From Eimeria necatrix (lineage: Eukaryota; Apicomplexa; Conoidasida; Eucoccidiorida; Eimeriidae): 64,000 nucleotides of DNA. The position numbers and the translations under genes are program-made. Below the pieces are notes generated by a model that searched no databases, had not been told where the DNA came from, and was given only the letters and a program-made list of their open reading frames with translations. The stretch is from assembly GCF_000499385.1 (NCBI RefSeq), contig NW_013654970.1:1-64000 (forward strand), in the 5' to 3' direction. This document shows positions 49,391 through 61,088 of this stretch, piece by piece (the first letter of the stretch is position 1; each line of letters starts with the position of its first letter).

Positions 49391-49852
49391 ATGAGCACTT
49401 GCACTTGCGTTCGACACATCATGCCGCTCGTGTTGCCGGTCAAATCGCAAAGCTTTTTGTCACCTTTGTTTGACCTGGGTGCAGTTGGGCCTCGTGGGTC
49501 GCCAGCTAAACGTGTAGAGCTCTAATTTTCTCCGTTGTTTCCTCCACTATTTTTCTGCTCCGTCCAGTGGCCATTTTGCTGGTGCGGACTTTGTTACTGC
49601 TTCTTTCCACTCTTCGAAGCTGACGGTGTCGTCTTTTATTACAACCACACAACAGTACCCGACGAGCTCCACAATGGCAAGCATCGCTTTTACTGTTGCA
49701 GCGGTCCTCTCAAAGTTAGCGAAATGTTTGCTACTGTCTCTTTGCCCCAGGTTAGCAGCAATCTGTCTAAAATGGCCGTGCAGCTAGGGCTAAAGAAACG
49801 TAGCGATATGTCGCTCTCTTTTCCTACTCTATTTCCGCACCTGAATTTTTAG
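49391..49852 (+). CDS. Hypothetical small protein, two exons
   Basis: Exons 49391-49511 and 49620-49852 agree in phase and give 117 aa. The first encodes a Cys/Pro/Leu-rich start (M-S-T-C-T-C-V-R-H). The second contains G-V-V-F-Y-Y-N-H-T-T-V-P-D-E-L and H-R-F-Y-C-C-S-G, then V-Q-L-G-L-K-K-R-S-D. It is divergent from the minus-strand gene that begins at 49330, only 60 bp away, so both would share one promoter region. The donor (AAAC|GTGTAG) is weak. No family is recognised. Confidence 0.38.
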
Positions 49853-50686
49853 GTTGATCCAACGCCTGAAAGCACCCCACGGTAAACCTTTTCCCGTATC
49901 GTTTCTTTGAGCAGTTGCATTGAACTAGGCCTACCTGCGTAAACACCGTCGGTGTTGCACTAACGAGTGCTCTCGTGCGGCCCCCCACTTCATGTGGCAG
50001 CGGTTGTAGTGCTACTGAAAAACTGCCACTTGAGTGGAGCAAGAAGATTCACAGCGGCTCATTTTCGCCGTAACCTGGCAGCCTTTCTGGCTTTATGCGT
50101 TTGTGGACTGTCTTCTGGGTGTTGTCTCCTCAACTCACACATTTGCAGGGCGTCTTTGGTGCCTTATTGAGCTTGAATTTGGGGTCTCGGAGCTTCCTGC
50201 TTTCCTGTTTGGCTTGGTTGGCGAACTTGGGCATTCAGAAGCATGTCTGGTTGAATGTACCTATTACGCACCTGTCCCTCACGTGCATGGATAGTGTGCC
50301 CCGGAAAGTTAAGTGCCATGGGTTCACAAACCTTCTACTGCGCACGTGTTTTGTTCTAATGAGATGCTAGAGAATTCTTTCCTGGGGCAGCCTGCAGATT
50401 GTAAAGAGCTAAACCTGGCCTGGCACTAACATTTCCCTCACTCACGTTCTCGCTGTATAGGTCCATATTGAATACTACTTATCAAAGGCGAGTACCGCTA
50501 GACACTAAAAAAGAAGCAAACAACGGTATCGCTAGTCCGTCTTTTGAGGGATGCGTGGTATCCTTCTGATGTTTGTCATTCGCAGCTTGTTCGTACGTCG
50601 CATCAAAGCTTCAGCGCCTCACGCCAGCTCTCAACTCTGAGCCGAGCTTCAGGGCGCACTGAGCGAAACTTGCGTGTTAATCACTT
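49853..50686. other. Spacer without supported gene
   Basis: Overlapping plus-strand frames at 49967-50370 are hydrophobic (Leu/Phe/Cys-rich), but no start, splice pair or family supports them. The frame at 50544-50756 (+) overlaps the better-supported minus-strand gene. Confidence 0.4.
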
Positions 50687-51180
50687 CTACTTATTACGGC
50701 AATTCGCATCTTCCGAACTAAATGGTCCCAATCGGTATTTCGAGCCTCCACTGTAATGCTGCGTAGATCGTGAAGAATAGAGCCCCCGGCTGGTTCTCGC
50801 TTCGGCACTTGTCTTTCTCGCAAAATCACACCTATCGGAGCCACTCTGCTTTTTTTGCTGTTTAACGGAGACAAGAATCCCACAATTGTCAACGCGTGCT
50901 TGTGAGTTAGAGAAAAGCATCTGCAGCACACTAATATCCGGTGCGCGTCGTCCCGGTGCACGTATGCTCGTCAGAATGGCGACAATGATGGGCTCCTCGC
51001 CATTGTCTAAAGCCCGCTAAGTGTTCCCCCCCAACCAGGCGACCGGTTGCGTACCAAGTCATGCTGCATTTGAGCAGTGCGCACATCGGCGCGTTTGTAT
51101 ACGTAGATGATGAAGCGCGAGGCCTGCAACACGGGCGCTTCCTGGATGACTCGCGTTATGCCAAGTAGGTGCAATGGCAT
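50687..51180 (-). CDS. Hypothetical two-exon protein, 119 aa
   Basis: Exon 1 (51180-51055, 42 codons) starts at an ATG with G at -3 and ends at a clean GACTTG|GTACGC donor. Exon 2 (50920-50687) follows a GTGCTGCAG acceptor and ends in TAG; both are phase 0. The first exon is regular and hydrophobic (L-L-G-I-T-R-V-I-Q-E-A-P, then R-F-I-I-Y-V-Y-K-R). The second is hydrophilic and rich in Ser/Arg/Lys (V-K-Q-Q-K-K-Q-S-G-S-D-R). It resembles a folded N-terminus with a basic, disordered tail. An antisense plus-strand frame ending at a CAA|GTAGGT site covers exon 1 and is a weaker alternative. I do not recognise the family. Confidence 0.52.
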
Positions 51181-53769
51181 GGCAGTGGTGAGGAACAGTC
51201 AGTTGACGCCCAAATTCGGCCAGGCAATTGCCTCCTCCCGGCACCCAACAGCATGCTGGATTCTTCTGTACTTCAACTCTGCACTAATTAGCACACTATG
51301 ATATGCGTGTGGTGAGAGAGAGCGAGCGCATCGCGTTCAGGCCTTTGAGGTGTCTACTGCCGAGGTTGGCAACAGAGGCCCATTGGGGACGGCAGGCTGC
51401 TTACCCCCGCCAGAAATTTAGAAAGTACCCGCTGTTGTCAGACACTTGCTGGAGAGCGTGCACACAACACTGTAATGCATGGAGAGTGCTGAAGCAGTTT
51501 TCTTTCTTCTCTCGTATATAGCAAGGTGCGGCAGACACTGCCTCCTTGCCTTAGCTCAGAAGGCGAGCCCGCCCGAAAAACTGGCGAACCACAGAACAAA
51601 ATATGCGAAACGAAAAGGGAAATGCGCTAGAAAAAAAGCGGTATGTTGCCTGCATGGCGTTAAGTGCAAGGCAACTTTTCTCAGTAGTACGTCAACAGGA
51701 AAGCTGCTCGAGCAGGAACGGCGTGACACGGGAAGGTGAAGCTGTTATTTCCTGCTAACTCACTCATTTGGTACAAATTTATTCGTCAGTATAAAATTAG
51801 CACGCTTCTTGACAGGGATCGAATTCCTGACTGTTTAATTAAGCAGCAAACGGAGAGATTAAGCGCGGTGAAGCATTCGCCTTACCCATAGACAGCTCAC
51901 CACTGCTCCCTGAGGACACAAGCTGAATTCTATTATCCTTGTGTATCAAGTTACTTACGGTACTGCCTTCAGATAATCACTGGCTGTAGCGCGCTTAAGA
52001 TAAGCAATATGCACAGTTGCTACTCGAAGAATGTTACGTACTGCCTGTAGGAAGGGAAGAATAGTGTGATTTAGAAGCTTGCTTATTGGAGGCATGCTCT
52101 ACAATTTCCTGATTCTTAGTGAAGAGATTTTTGTTGATCTCCCCAGCTAAGGGCGTAAATCGCAGCACTCAATAACGTTCCATGGTTTGTGGCCACAAGT
52201 ACTCAGTGGCTCCGTAAACCATCCTACACGATCCAATAATGCTGGCAAGCTGATTATTTTATTTCCACAACACATCAATTTCTGCTGTTTATATTCACCT
52301 GACTGCGCCACCAATGCCAGAAGAAACGCATTCTTTTCCCGTCCTTGCACCAGTGGAAACGTTTTGTGGTGCATAAGTAGTAAGTATCAAGCAGAAATAT
52401 ATTCATTTACAGTTTAGGTGTCGGTTTTTAAACGGGACGTAGGCAGAAAGAGTCTCAAGTGGATGCGTCAAGGATTCATTTAGTACGGTAGTAGTCGAAA
52501 TTAACGAAGCTTCGGGAGGGGATTCCTACTATAATCATGAAGGGCGGGACTGCGAAGAGCCAAGGGCCCGAATACTGACGACACTGTGTAATTCTTCATC
52601 AAAAGCTAAGCTTCTCGAAAATACGGTGGTTATGAACTATAACGAGTGGTGGCTGTGCACCACGCAATTGACATTTCCGTAAAGGGAGGAGACACCACAA
52701 TGCTAGCGAAAGCCCAAGAGGACGGAAGGGGTGATAAAAAGCAGTCAAAAACACAAAAAAACGAAAAGAAGTGCAAAATTGGAATTTCGAGCTCCGAGCT
52801 CCGGTCCTCCTCCGGCAGCAGTCCAGTATCGCACTCCAAGACACCCTACCCCAGATAGAGCAGCAGAGCTTCCTACACAACATGTATGCAAAAGAAGGCA
52901 ATGAATCGAGTTATCACGTAGATAGTTCCTGTAAGAAAACTCCATCTTACGAAGGCAGTATGTATTCGTAACTTCCTACGCCTTTCATAATGAAAGGTAT
53001 TGTGCAAAGCCCACAGAAATCTAAACTTCTACGCTGGTTGAGCTTACTCTCACGCGGTTTTTGTAATGATAACAGGGAGTCCGTAGTTCCTTCCCTAAGC
53101 AGCCTGGGGTAGTACAGGGGAACTCTTACACAATAGGCTTGCATACGTACTGAGTGCACCCAGTTCAGGACAAATGTGCAATTAGTGACACCCTCCAGCA
53201 ATTCGGTAATCCTGTGTGGAAAATCAGAACGGTAGAGTTTTTAAATGTCTGCATGGTCCTCGTTTCTCCGGGTATTTTGTCGCTGCACTCTTCAGAAGGA
53301 TTGTTAAGCGCGGTGAGTTGCTTGGGGCTGGCTGCCATCTGTCTGCGATGGTCATGCTACGGCTGTCTGTTTAGTGACTGCAGCTCCACTGAAAAGCCTT
53401 TTTCTACTGAAAAGGAGGCCCAACTAAGTTGACCTTTCGTCTCACCATACGGTTAGCCGCTGACTGCATGTGATCGCAGCCGCTGTCGCTGTTGACCTGA
53501 AAATACCACGCCCAGTGTGTTGTTGCTACCGTGTTATATTTCTGACGGTTTGAGAGCATTGTGTGTGCTATGAAAGTGCCACGCTTCGGTTTCGTGGGCT
53601 GGTATACGGGCGGCCTGGCGTGGTAGACGGCTGGGGTGTCGCTCCACCGGTATTTCCACCTCTCGTGGGTACGTTTGGGTACTTGTGCTGCTGCATGAGA
53701 TCGTACTATTACAAATTTTTGACAATTGGCGCCGCACGTTGAACTGTTATTTTTTGCTCAGCGCCACAA
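51181..53769. other. Spacer without recognisable gene
   Basis: About 2.6 kb. Frames on both strands are below 101 codons and overlap each other. The Lys/Ser-rich plus frame at 52646-52858 and the minus frame at 52599-52901 are mutually antisense, and neither shows a domain. The right end should carry the SEM1 promoter. Confidence 0.5.
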
Positions 53770-54545
53770 ATGAAATCCCAGGGCGAAGCAGGGGAGGAGC
53801 CCCAGCGCACCGATTCCCCAGCTCAGCAGACAGGCGCAGAAACTCAGGAGGAGGCCTTTGATGAGCCAGATGACGAGTTAGAAGAGTTCGATGAGATAGG
53901 TGAGTTTTATGACCATACAGAATTGCCCGAGGGTCGTGAACGCAAGGAGAATGGACTTCGAAGTCAAATATTTTTCGCTGAGATGTTGAGTTGTTGGGTG
54001 GCAGGGGTTTCCAGTAGTAGCCTACTGTACTAAGAAAACGATGTCCATGCAGATGAAGGACACGACAGAGTCTACATCCGAGAGCTCCGGTGAAACTGTG
54101 GGCAGATAGCTCCATAACGAGTTCGCCATTAAAGCTGCAGTAGATTTGTGGGAAATGTTTCAAGAGGGGGAAAGCACAGGAGGCTTTTGGCTCTGCATAT
54201 GCGCACCTGCAGGTGGTGAAGTGCCGGTGGACGCGGAGCTAAAGCAGTGGAGCGAAGACTGGGATGCAGCAGGTGATTACATTTTGCACGGAGTCTTTCA
54301 TTCGGCGAACTGAGTGTTTCAACCACCTGGTCAACGCCTTTCTTCATCACATTGTAGGCAGTGTTGCCGAGCAAGAGCTGTGCGACAAACTGTTCTATCC
54401 AAAGGGAGAAACTATTATTATGTGGTGCGCAGGCTGGGATGATGAAGACCCAGATGATGAATTCCTTGAGCACCTACAGCGTGAATTGGAAGCTTTCAAA
54501 ACAGCCTATGCTAGCAGGACTGCGCAGACTCGCAAAGCTGCTTGA
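53770..54545 (+). CDS. SEM1: 26S proteasome lid subunit SEM1/DSS1
   Basis: DSS1/SEM1 is a tiny acidic protein of the 19S proteasome lid that also binds BRCA2 and the TREX-2 mRNA-export complex. Exons 53770-53899, 54213-54272 and 54433-54545, joined by two phase-1 introns, give 100 aa. The family pattern is unmistakable in order: an acidic stretch D-D-E-L-E-E-F-D-E-I, then L-K-Q-W-S-E-D-W-D, then G-W-D-D-E-D-P-D-D-E-F-L-E-H-L-Q-R-E-L-E. The N-terminal 30 residues (Gln/Glu/Ala-rich) are longer than in most orthologues (about 70-90 aa). The two Trp-containing acidic segments sit on separate exons. The second exon is only 60 nt, which makes the gene easy to miss. Confidence 0.93.
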
Positions 54546-56024
54546 CGGTGTCGCAGGCTTGTCTGGGTCGCCCGTCAGTCCTTGTGCACAGTTGGATAGG
54601 CAGGCCTACCTGTGTTAGTCATGTGAGGACACAGAGCCCAACACCTGTAGATTTCACCTGGCCTTGCCTTCCATGACCGTGAGACCCGTAGAGGTTTTCT
54701 TGGAGAGCATGCCATTCCTTCCGAGCGCTTAGATGATACTGGACACCCACCAGTATACTGGCGCTGGACACTGCGTAACAGCACCGGCATTGCGCTTCGC
54801 AGTAGTTTTGGGACGGGCCGTCATGTTAGCATTCATGACGGCGAGAGCACCAGGACCATGTACGCCTTAAGAATAGCATGATGTGCGGGCCTTCAACGCT
54901 CTTCTGCGGAGACAGCCTGCCGTCTTTTTCAAACTTATAAAGGGGCAAATTTGTGCTGAATAGTGATGGCTCGCATAGGAGTGGTGGTAGTCTTTGCATC
55001 GCTTCACAACTGTTCTATTCCGTAGCGAGTTGAGCGAAAGCTTGTGGAGCATAGTGCTCAGCTCAAGCTGGGCTCAGGTGTTGAAGTTAGCGCTAGCCTA
55101 CGGTAGCAGCCCAGTTCGTGTTTTGGTGGTACAGCCTCATGAGGCAGTGGGGTGTCCATACCCGTACTGTACTGCCCTTCTGGTCTGGGAGCCGCTACTT
55201 TTGTTAAGCTGAAGAGGGTGAGCGTAGTGTTCACCCGCTTTTGTTCAGTCAGAACAGGAGGCCTGAGAAGAACTCAGACGCCTATGGAGTTCATCGACAA
55301 AATGAAAGACCCAAGGTGAACATGTGAACTCAGCTTACATTACGCACAATGCAAATTTTTTTAGGCGGCGCTTGCATACAAGAAACGAATTTGGTGGGAT
55401 AGGTTGCAGTTGACGTTCCCTGTCACTTCATTACTCGGGCCTCCGGTTGCTGCATGCACTGCAAGCCCCATTGTTACGATTTATATAATAAGGATCCACA
55501 GTGGGATGACGGGCTATTACAGCTCCAAACTGATGAAAAGAACAAAGAAACTTCACATCAGCACGTCTTTGCAGTCTTATTCTGCTGCTTCCGCCGGTGT
55601 AGAAGGCTGCGAAAAGCGAAGTAGAAGGTGGTCACATCTTCCCCGACATAGGGGAGGAGACTAGCTCGTCTCCTTGCTTTCTGCTTGGTGTGCTTTTTAT
55701 ATTACTCGAGGCCGTCGGTCTCTGGGACCTCCAGATTTGTAGGCCCTGGATCACCAGCGGTAGCAGTGGCTCTTCGAGGGTGAACGCCAACCCCACAGGG
55801 CAGAGACTAGGCATCGGCTCAGGGACAAAGGCTCTACCCAAATTGCTAGCTTGTATACAATACTGGCTGCTCACTACAGTAGCATCACTTGCGACAGCAT
55901 ATGGCGTTGCAGCAGTGGCCGAGGCAACAGCAGCGACGACGGCAAGACCGAGCAAGCGCTGCGCGGGTGGAAAGTACAGCAACCAGCAAAGAACTTGAAC
56001 GTGCGCATACGTCTCTATATAGAT
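54546..56024. other. Spacer between SEM1 and the helicase gene
   Basis: About 1.5 kb. The frame that contains the helicase start is open upstream to 55851 without a stop, so the true start could be earlier, but that stretch has no conserved feature. The minus frame at 55632-56087 is Ala/Pro-rich and probably antisense noise. SEM1 3' UTR and helicase promoter must lie here. Confidence 0.5.
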
Positions 56025-59000
56025 ATGGAGGCCTTCTTTGAGCGCGAGTCCGGAAAGAAGGGGTCGGCTCCCGCCGAATCCACCCAACTCCCGCCTCCAG
56101 GGAGCCAGCTACAGCATTCCCAGGAGGACGACGAGGTGGATCCGCTCGATGCATTCATGAATGGTGTGAACGAAACGCTGCTTCGCGAAAATGCCGAGAT
56201 AGAAGAAAGACAACGTCGAGAAGCAGCTGGCGAGGCGGAGAGGACGGACAAAGAGCGTTTCTTTGATGACGATGACATCGCTGCTGAATCAGTAGAACAC
56301 CTCAACGCCCAGAGAGCCATCTCAGTGTGTTGTGGGAGGGCTGGTAGATGAGTGTTAAGACAAAGGCATGAGTTCGCACGTGCTTGAACCGAGGAAGGAC
56401 TGAGTCGGCGGAGTTCGGGGGGTTGAGCACACTGTCTTTCCTGCAGGTCTGCATTTTTTGTTCTGGTGCAGCTAAAAGAAGCCGCTAGAGGGAAGAGAAA
56501 AGCACCGACACAAAGCAGCAGCGCGGCGACTGATGATGAGGATGAACCGAGGGGACGGTCTCTCCCTGTAGTAAACCACGATGAGTATGCGCTCACAGTG
56601 CCTTAGCCTATGTGCATCATTTAGATGGTCGTGCTTCTGCCACTGAAGTACTGCCCATGTACATAAATGTATTTCTCCAGATTATTTGCTCCAGTTTAGC
56701 TGGTGTGGACTCTTTTTCCGTGTGCAGGATTGCTTATCCCAAATACACGGTGGACATATACCAAGAGCACGCTGATGTGACAGCTCTCACTCTAGAGGCT
56801 GTTGCAGAGGTCCGCGATTCCTTGCAGCTTCATACTACAGGCAAACAAGCGCCTCGTCCAATTGCTTCATTCCTTCACCTTAAGGGCTCCCTCCCGAAGG
56901 TAGGGAACACACAAAATATGCAGTAGTACTAGCAGCGGCAAAGCAAAGGAAGCTCGTATTGAGGGGCCTTTTGAAGGCGATTGCTGTGGCTTTGCATGCT
57001 CCGATTCAGCTGCATGGGAAGTGATGGCTTTTGTTCTGGCTTGGTTGCGCATTCAGTTCACTGCTGCAGGGCCAGCTTGGCTTGTGAACATCAGAACTGT
57101 AAAGAACTGCTGCGTGTTTTGCTTAAAATATGGTTGCGTCGAATAGTGTTTGCAGCTGTGAGTGTGTCGACCTGCAGAATATTTTGAACGAGTTCACACT
57201 TCATTGCACCGCGTTTTGCGGTTGCTCGGCGTTCTGTTTTTAGGGCCTATGGTCTGCTCTGCAGCGACGCGACTACCGACTGCCCACGGCGGTTCAGGCT
57301 GCGGCCATTCCAGTGCTTTTGAAAGGACGTGACTGCCTGGCTGTAGCTCAGACGGGAAGCGGGAAGACGGCCGCATACCTCATTCCCGCGTTGACTCGCG
57401 TCGTCAGCCTTAAGGACAAGGACCAGTGGCTTACTCGCCACGCAACCAGCGATAATGCGCCTCCATCAACAGCAAAGGAACAAAGAAGTGGGCCTTCAGT
57501 CATTATCGTATGCCCCACCAGGTGCGTTGTTAATCATGTACTTTTTGTGCCTTGAGCGCTTCACGTTTAGAAGGCCTTTTGTGTTTTGGAATCCAGTATG
57601 TTAGTAGCTGTGCAGCATTGAGTACTTTTCCTACAAAGCGCTGATAGCATACCTAGTGGTTCATTGGTGCTTAAGCGCTGTTTCTCCACCTGAAAGAACG
57701 CCGGAGAGCTCTTCGGTGGCCGCTTTTGCTGAGCCAGTAACAAGATAAGATTTGCCACCTTATGTGTTTATTTGTTTGTTTACTCCCCAGGGAGCTGGCC
57801 GTGCAGGTGGATGGGGAGATCCACAGCTTCACGCGAGGAGGGGCCGACGTGCCTGTGAGTCGTCTGTTGGTCGCTGGCGGGTTTGATAAGACCGAGCAGT
57901 TCCGCGCCTTGCGTCGTGGTCCCGACGTTGTAGTTTGCAATCCTGGACGTATGATAGACTTATGTAGCCTGAAGGGCCTCGCTGGCATTTTTGAGAAAGT
58001 TGTTATGGCGGTAGTGGATGAAGCAGATAAGATGGTGCAAATGGGCTTTGAAAACCAACTAAAAGAAGTCCTCTCATCGTTGCGGCCAGACAGGGTCACG
58101 TGCATGTTCAGCGCCACCATGCCACGCAAGTGCGAGGCCCTTGCAAAGTAAGTGTTTTGGGCAGTAGTAGCAGCGCGATACATCCTATGCGCGTGCTTCG
58201 ACAGCTGACGACTTGAACATGGTGGGGCTCTCGCCGTCGCTGAATAACGTAGTGGCCTCACAGTCGCCTGCTCACAAGAGCCGTGAACTTTAGTCCGTGC
58301 CAATTTTCCGTTTGCAGTAAGTTTCTTCGCAATCCAATCCGAATAACCGTCGGCGAAGCAGGGCAGGTGAGCTGGTAGCCACGGCAATACGCTGTAGAAC
58401 ACAGCCTGTGTGTATGCACAAGATTTTAACTGTAAACTTGAGTAGAAGCTTTGAGGGATACGCAGTCAAGCGAACTGGCGCCAGATTTTACTTTTTTCCC
58501 CAATGCTTCGTGACAATGTTCACCTTCCATTTCGCAGGCGGCGCACACTGTCCAACAGAGAGTGCAGATTTTGGACGGTGAACAAGCCAAGTTTGACTGG
58601 CTGTCCAAAAACCTGCTCGGGCTGCTCACACTGTCGCAGCAACCTGAAAAGCAGCAGCAACAATACAGCTTACGGCCACCACCGACAACAGTTGCAGCAG
58701 CGGCGAAGGCAGGTGGCATCGTCTTCTGCAACTCGCAGCAGAGAGTCGAAGATCTAGCATTCCTTCTTGAGGGTGCTATTGAGCAGCAAATAGTGACTGA
58801 AGGGCGATGTGGGTCGGGCACCGCAGCAGCAGGAGCTGCACCAGGAGCTGCACCAGTTGCAGGAGCTTCGGGGGGTTCTGGGGACGCTGCATCCCGAGCA
58901 GCCGCTGCACGTCTCCTATGCGGCGAAAGCTCGCAAGACTTGCGAAGGAATGCTAATCAGACCTTCAAGTGTACGTTCAAGCCTTCGGGTTGCAGAAATC

Positions 59001-61088
59001 GAGGCGTCTTTCATTTCTCGTTCTCTGTACCCGGGCCTGCAGTGAGGGCATTCTGCTATGCTTTGTGTGACAGCTCTTCAAGTGCACTCGTCTGAAGCGT
59101 CTGCTTGTAATTATGGGCGTTTTCGCTCTGCATAGGAGCTTTTAGGGTGTTTTCTTCCCTTGTCAGTCTCCTAGTGACAATGCGTTTGCTGCATTGTTCG
59201 CAAATTTTTCGTGAATGCCGCTCTGCAGCGGGCAAACTGCTCTGTCTCGCCACAACTCGCATGGATGGTCGGCGCAGTGTGGTTCTGCACTGACGTGTTT
59301 ATTTGGCATATTTTCGCTTGTTTGACATCTGTAGACTTTTTTCCAATATACACAAATGAGACAAGATTTGATATGTCATGCGTGTTGGCCTACAACGAGT
59401 GTGAGCGGGCTTCCATTGTACATGATCTACTTAATGTGCATCAATCTATTCTACTGTGCTCGGAGTCTTTCTTGATACTGTTGTTGCCGTTTTTGTTACT
59501 TAGATGTGGCGATTCTGCACGGCGGAATGCAGCAAGGGGAGCGTCTCGCCGTCATGCGTCGCATGCAGCATCACTTCCTAGGAGATTCAGGCCCTGCCAG
59601 GACCCCATTAGTGCTAGTTGCTACAGATGTTGCTGCGAGGGGACTCGATTTTCCGCCAGCTCTTTCACTTGTGGTGTGCTACGATGCGCCAAATGATCCG
59701 GAGGTGTATGTACACCGCATTGGCCGTGCGGGAAGAGCTGGTCGGTCGGGTCTCGCATGCTCATTATTCACAAAACAAGAAAAACGCCAAGCCGCCTTTG
59801 TTGTGGAGAAGATGGAGGTCTGTGTGCCAGCTGCCCTTCTTGTTACAGTTTTGCTGTCCTTGTCGATCCCACCAGATGTGTTTGGTTGTGGGAATTTTGT
59901 GGCTGAACACGGCAACCAGCTCGGAGGTCTACTCTTTTTTCCACGTAGTACTTTGTTTCATTCATCGTTCTATGGCTTTCTCAGACTTGCGGCCAAAGTG
60001 TCCCACGGTCCTTAGTGGAGTTTGCCATGCAATTCCGTAAGTTTGGGCACCGGAAGCGATAAACTCCAAGTCCTCAACGTCTTTTAACGTACTTCTTAGC
60101 GGCATGGTAGCGCTTTTTCTAATGCGCAAAAGCCTTCTGGATTGGCCCAGCTTCAAAGCAGAGTGTTGCATTGTTGTTCGCTCTGTCGATTTCCACGGTG
60201 CCAGTTTGATGGTAGTTATTATCTCTGTGCGTGGTGCTGTGAAGAAATGTACGGCGAAACTCAGCAGAATTCAAGTTTGGCATAAAACTTTCTGTTTCTG
60301 CAGCACCTTTTAGAGAGGCACGGTTGTCTGGACTTCGGGTGGTTTGGCAAGGGGGCAAAGTGGGCCGAGAGCTAAGGCAGCAGCAGAATACGTCATTCGG
60401 AGGTCTTGGGTATGCTTATTCAAGTATCTGGCTTGTTCCGTTCACTTAACTACCGTTCTTTGTGGCTTTTTCTTGGGATTCCACGGAGTGATGGCAGTTA
60501 GCACTGGATGTCATGAGTTCCCATTGCTTTCTCCTGTTTTTTTTTGGTCGCAGATTTGACACGGGGTGCCAGGTAGAACCAATTGACAAATCATTGGCAT
60601 CTAATGCGCCATCTATAGCAGAGGCAGCGGCAGCAGCTGCTGCGGCGGCAGCGGCGGCAGCGGCGGTTGCTCGGGCTGCGACAGGAGATACGGCACCGGC
60701 AGGAGTGGTAGATGACCCGGCCACTAGCGGGAGTGTTTCTCAGCCTACCGGCGCGTCAGCCAGCAAGAGAGGGCGTTGGGATAGTAGGGAACAGGGAAGC
60801 GGCTGTAACAGTGGCGCGAGTGATGGTGGGGGGTCGGCTCCTGGTAGTGCAGAGGGGAGGAGGGCAACCCTGAACTTTGCCAAACGTGAACAGAGGCGTC
60901 AGCAATGGCTATCAACTCTGGAGGCTCGGCGTGACCTGAGACAGCAAGAGCAACAGAAACGCAATCGGAGCCGACGGGATCGGAGTGCCTCTCCTCGCCG
61001 GCGTGCATTTACAGAGAGGCCTGCGCAGACTCCTGTTGGCCAGCGGGAGACGCAGCGGGATGAAGTACAGTGGAGCAGTGCAAGCTGA
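56025..61088 (+). CDS. DDX42: DEAD-box ATP-dependent RNA helicase, DDX42-like
   Basis: DDX42-type helicases act in the nucleus with U2 snRNP and as RNA chaperones. Eleven exons: 56025-56324, 56472-56584, 56728-56899, 57244-57521, 57791-58147, 58318-58366, 58538-58970, 59504-59817, 59985-60036, 60304-60409 and 60554-61088 (902 aa, all phases consistent). The N-terminus has the DDX42-type D-P-L-D-A-F-M. Helicase motifs in order: P-T-A-V-Q (Q motif), A-Q-T-G-S-G-K-T (I, about 230), P-T-R-E-L (split by an intron), N-P-G-R, V-D-E-A-D-K (II, about 362), S-A-T (III), [11 protein letters not shown] (V) and H-R-I-G-R-A-G-R (VI, about 638). After the core, [14 protein letters not shown] with F-R-E-A-R matches DDX42. 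A Gln/Ala/Gly-rich insert sits in the C-terminal lobe (exon 7). The tail has 14 Ala, then an Arg/Ser/Gln-rich end. N-P-G-R replaces the usual T-P-G-R. Confidence 0.94.
60624..60665 (+). repeat. GCN repeat coding 14 consecutive Ala
   Basis: Fourteen Ala codons in a row (mixed GCA, GCG and GCT) in the last exon of the helicase gene. Homopolymer amino-acid repeats of this kind are abundant in Eimeria genomes. This is the only long one in the window. Confidence 0.95.

Noticed and set aside
51100..51170. Y-V-D-D in a plus-strand frame, reminiscent of a reverse transcriptase active site
   Set aside because: None of the flanking reverse-transcriptase motifs is present, the frame is under 45 codons, and the opposite strand has a better gene model.
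52599..52901. Antisense pair of about 70-100 codon frames, one Lys/Ser-rich and one Cys/Phe-rich
   Set aside because: Neither strand has splice partners, a start context or a domain; complementary biased composition explains both.
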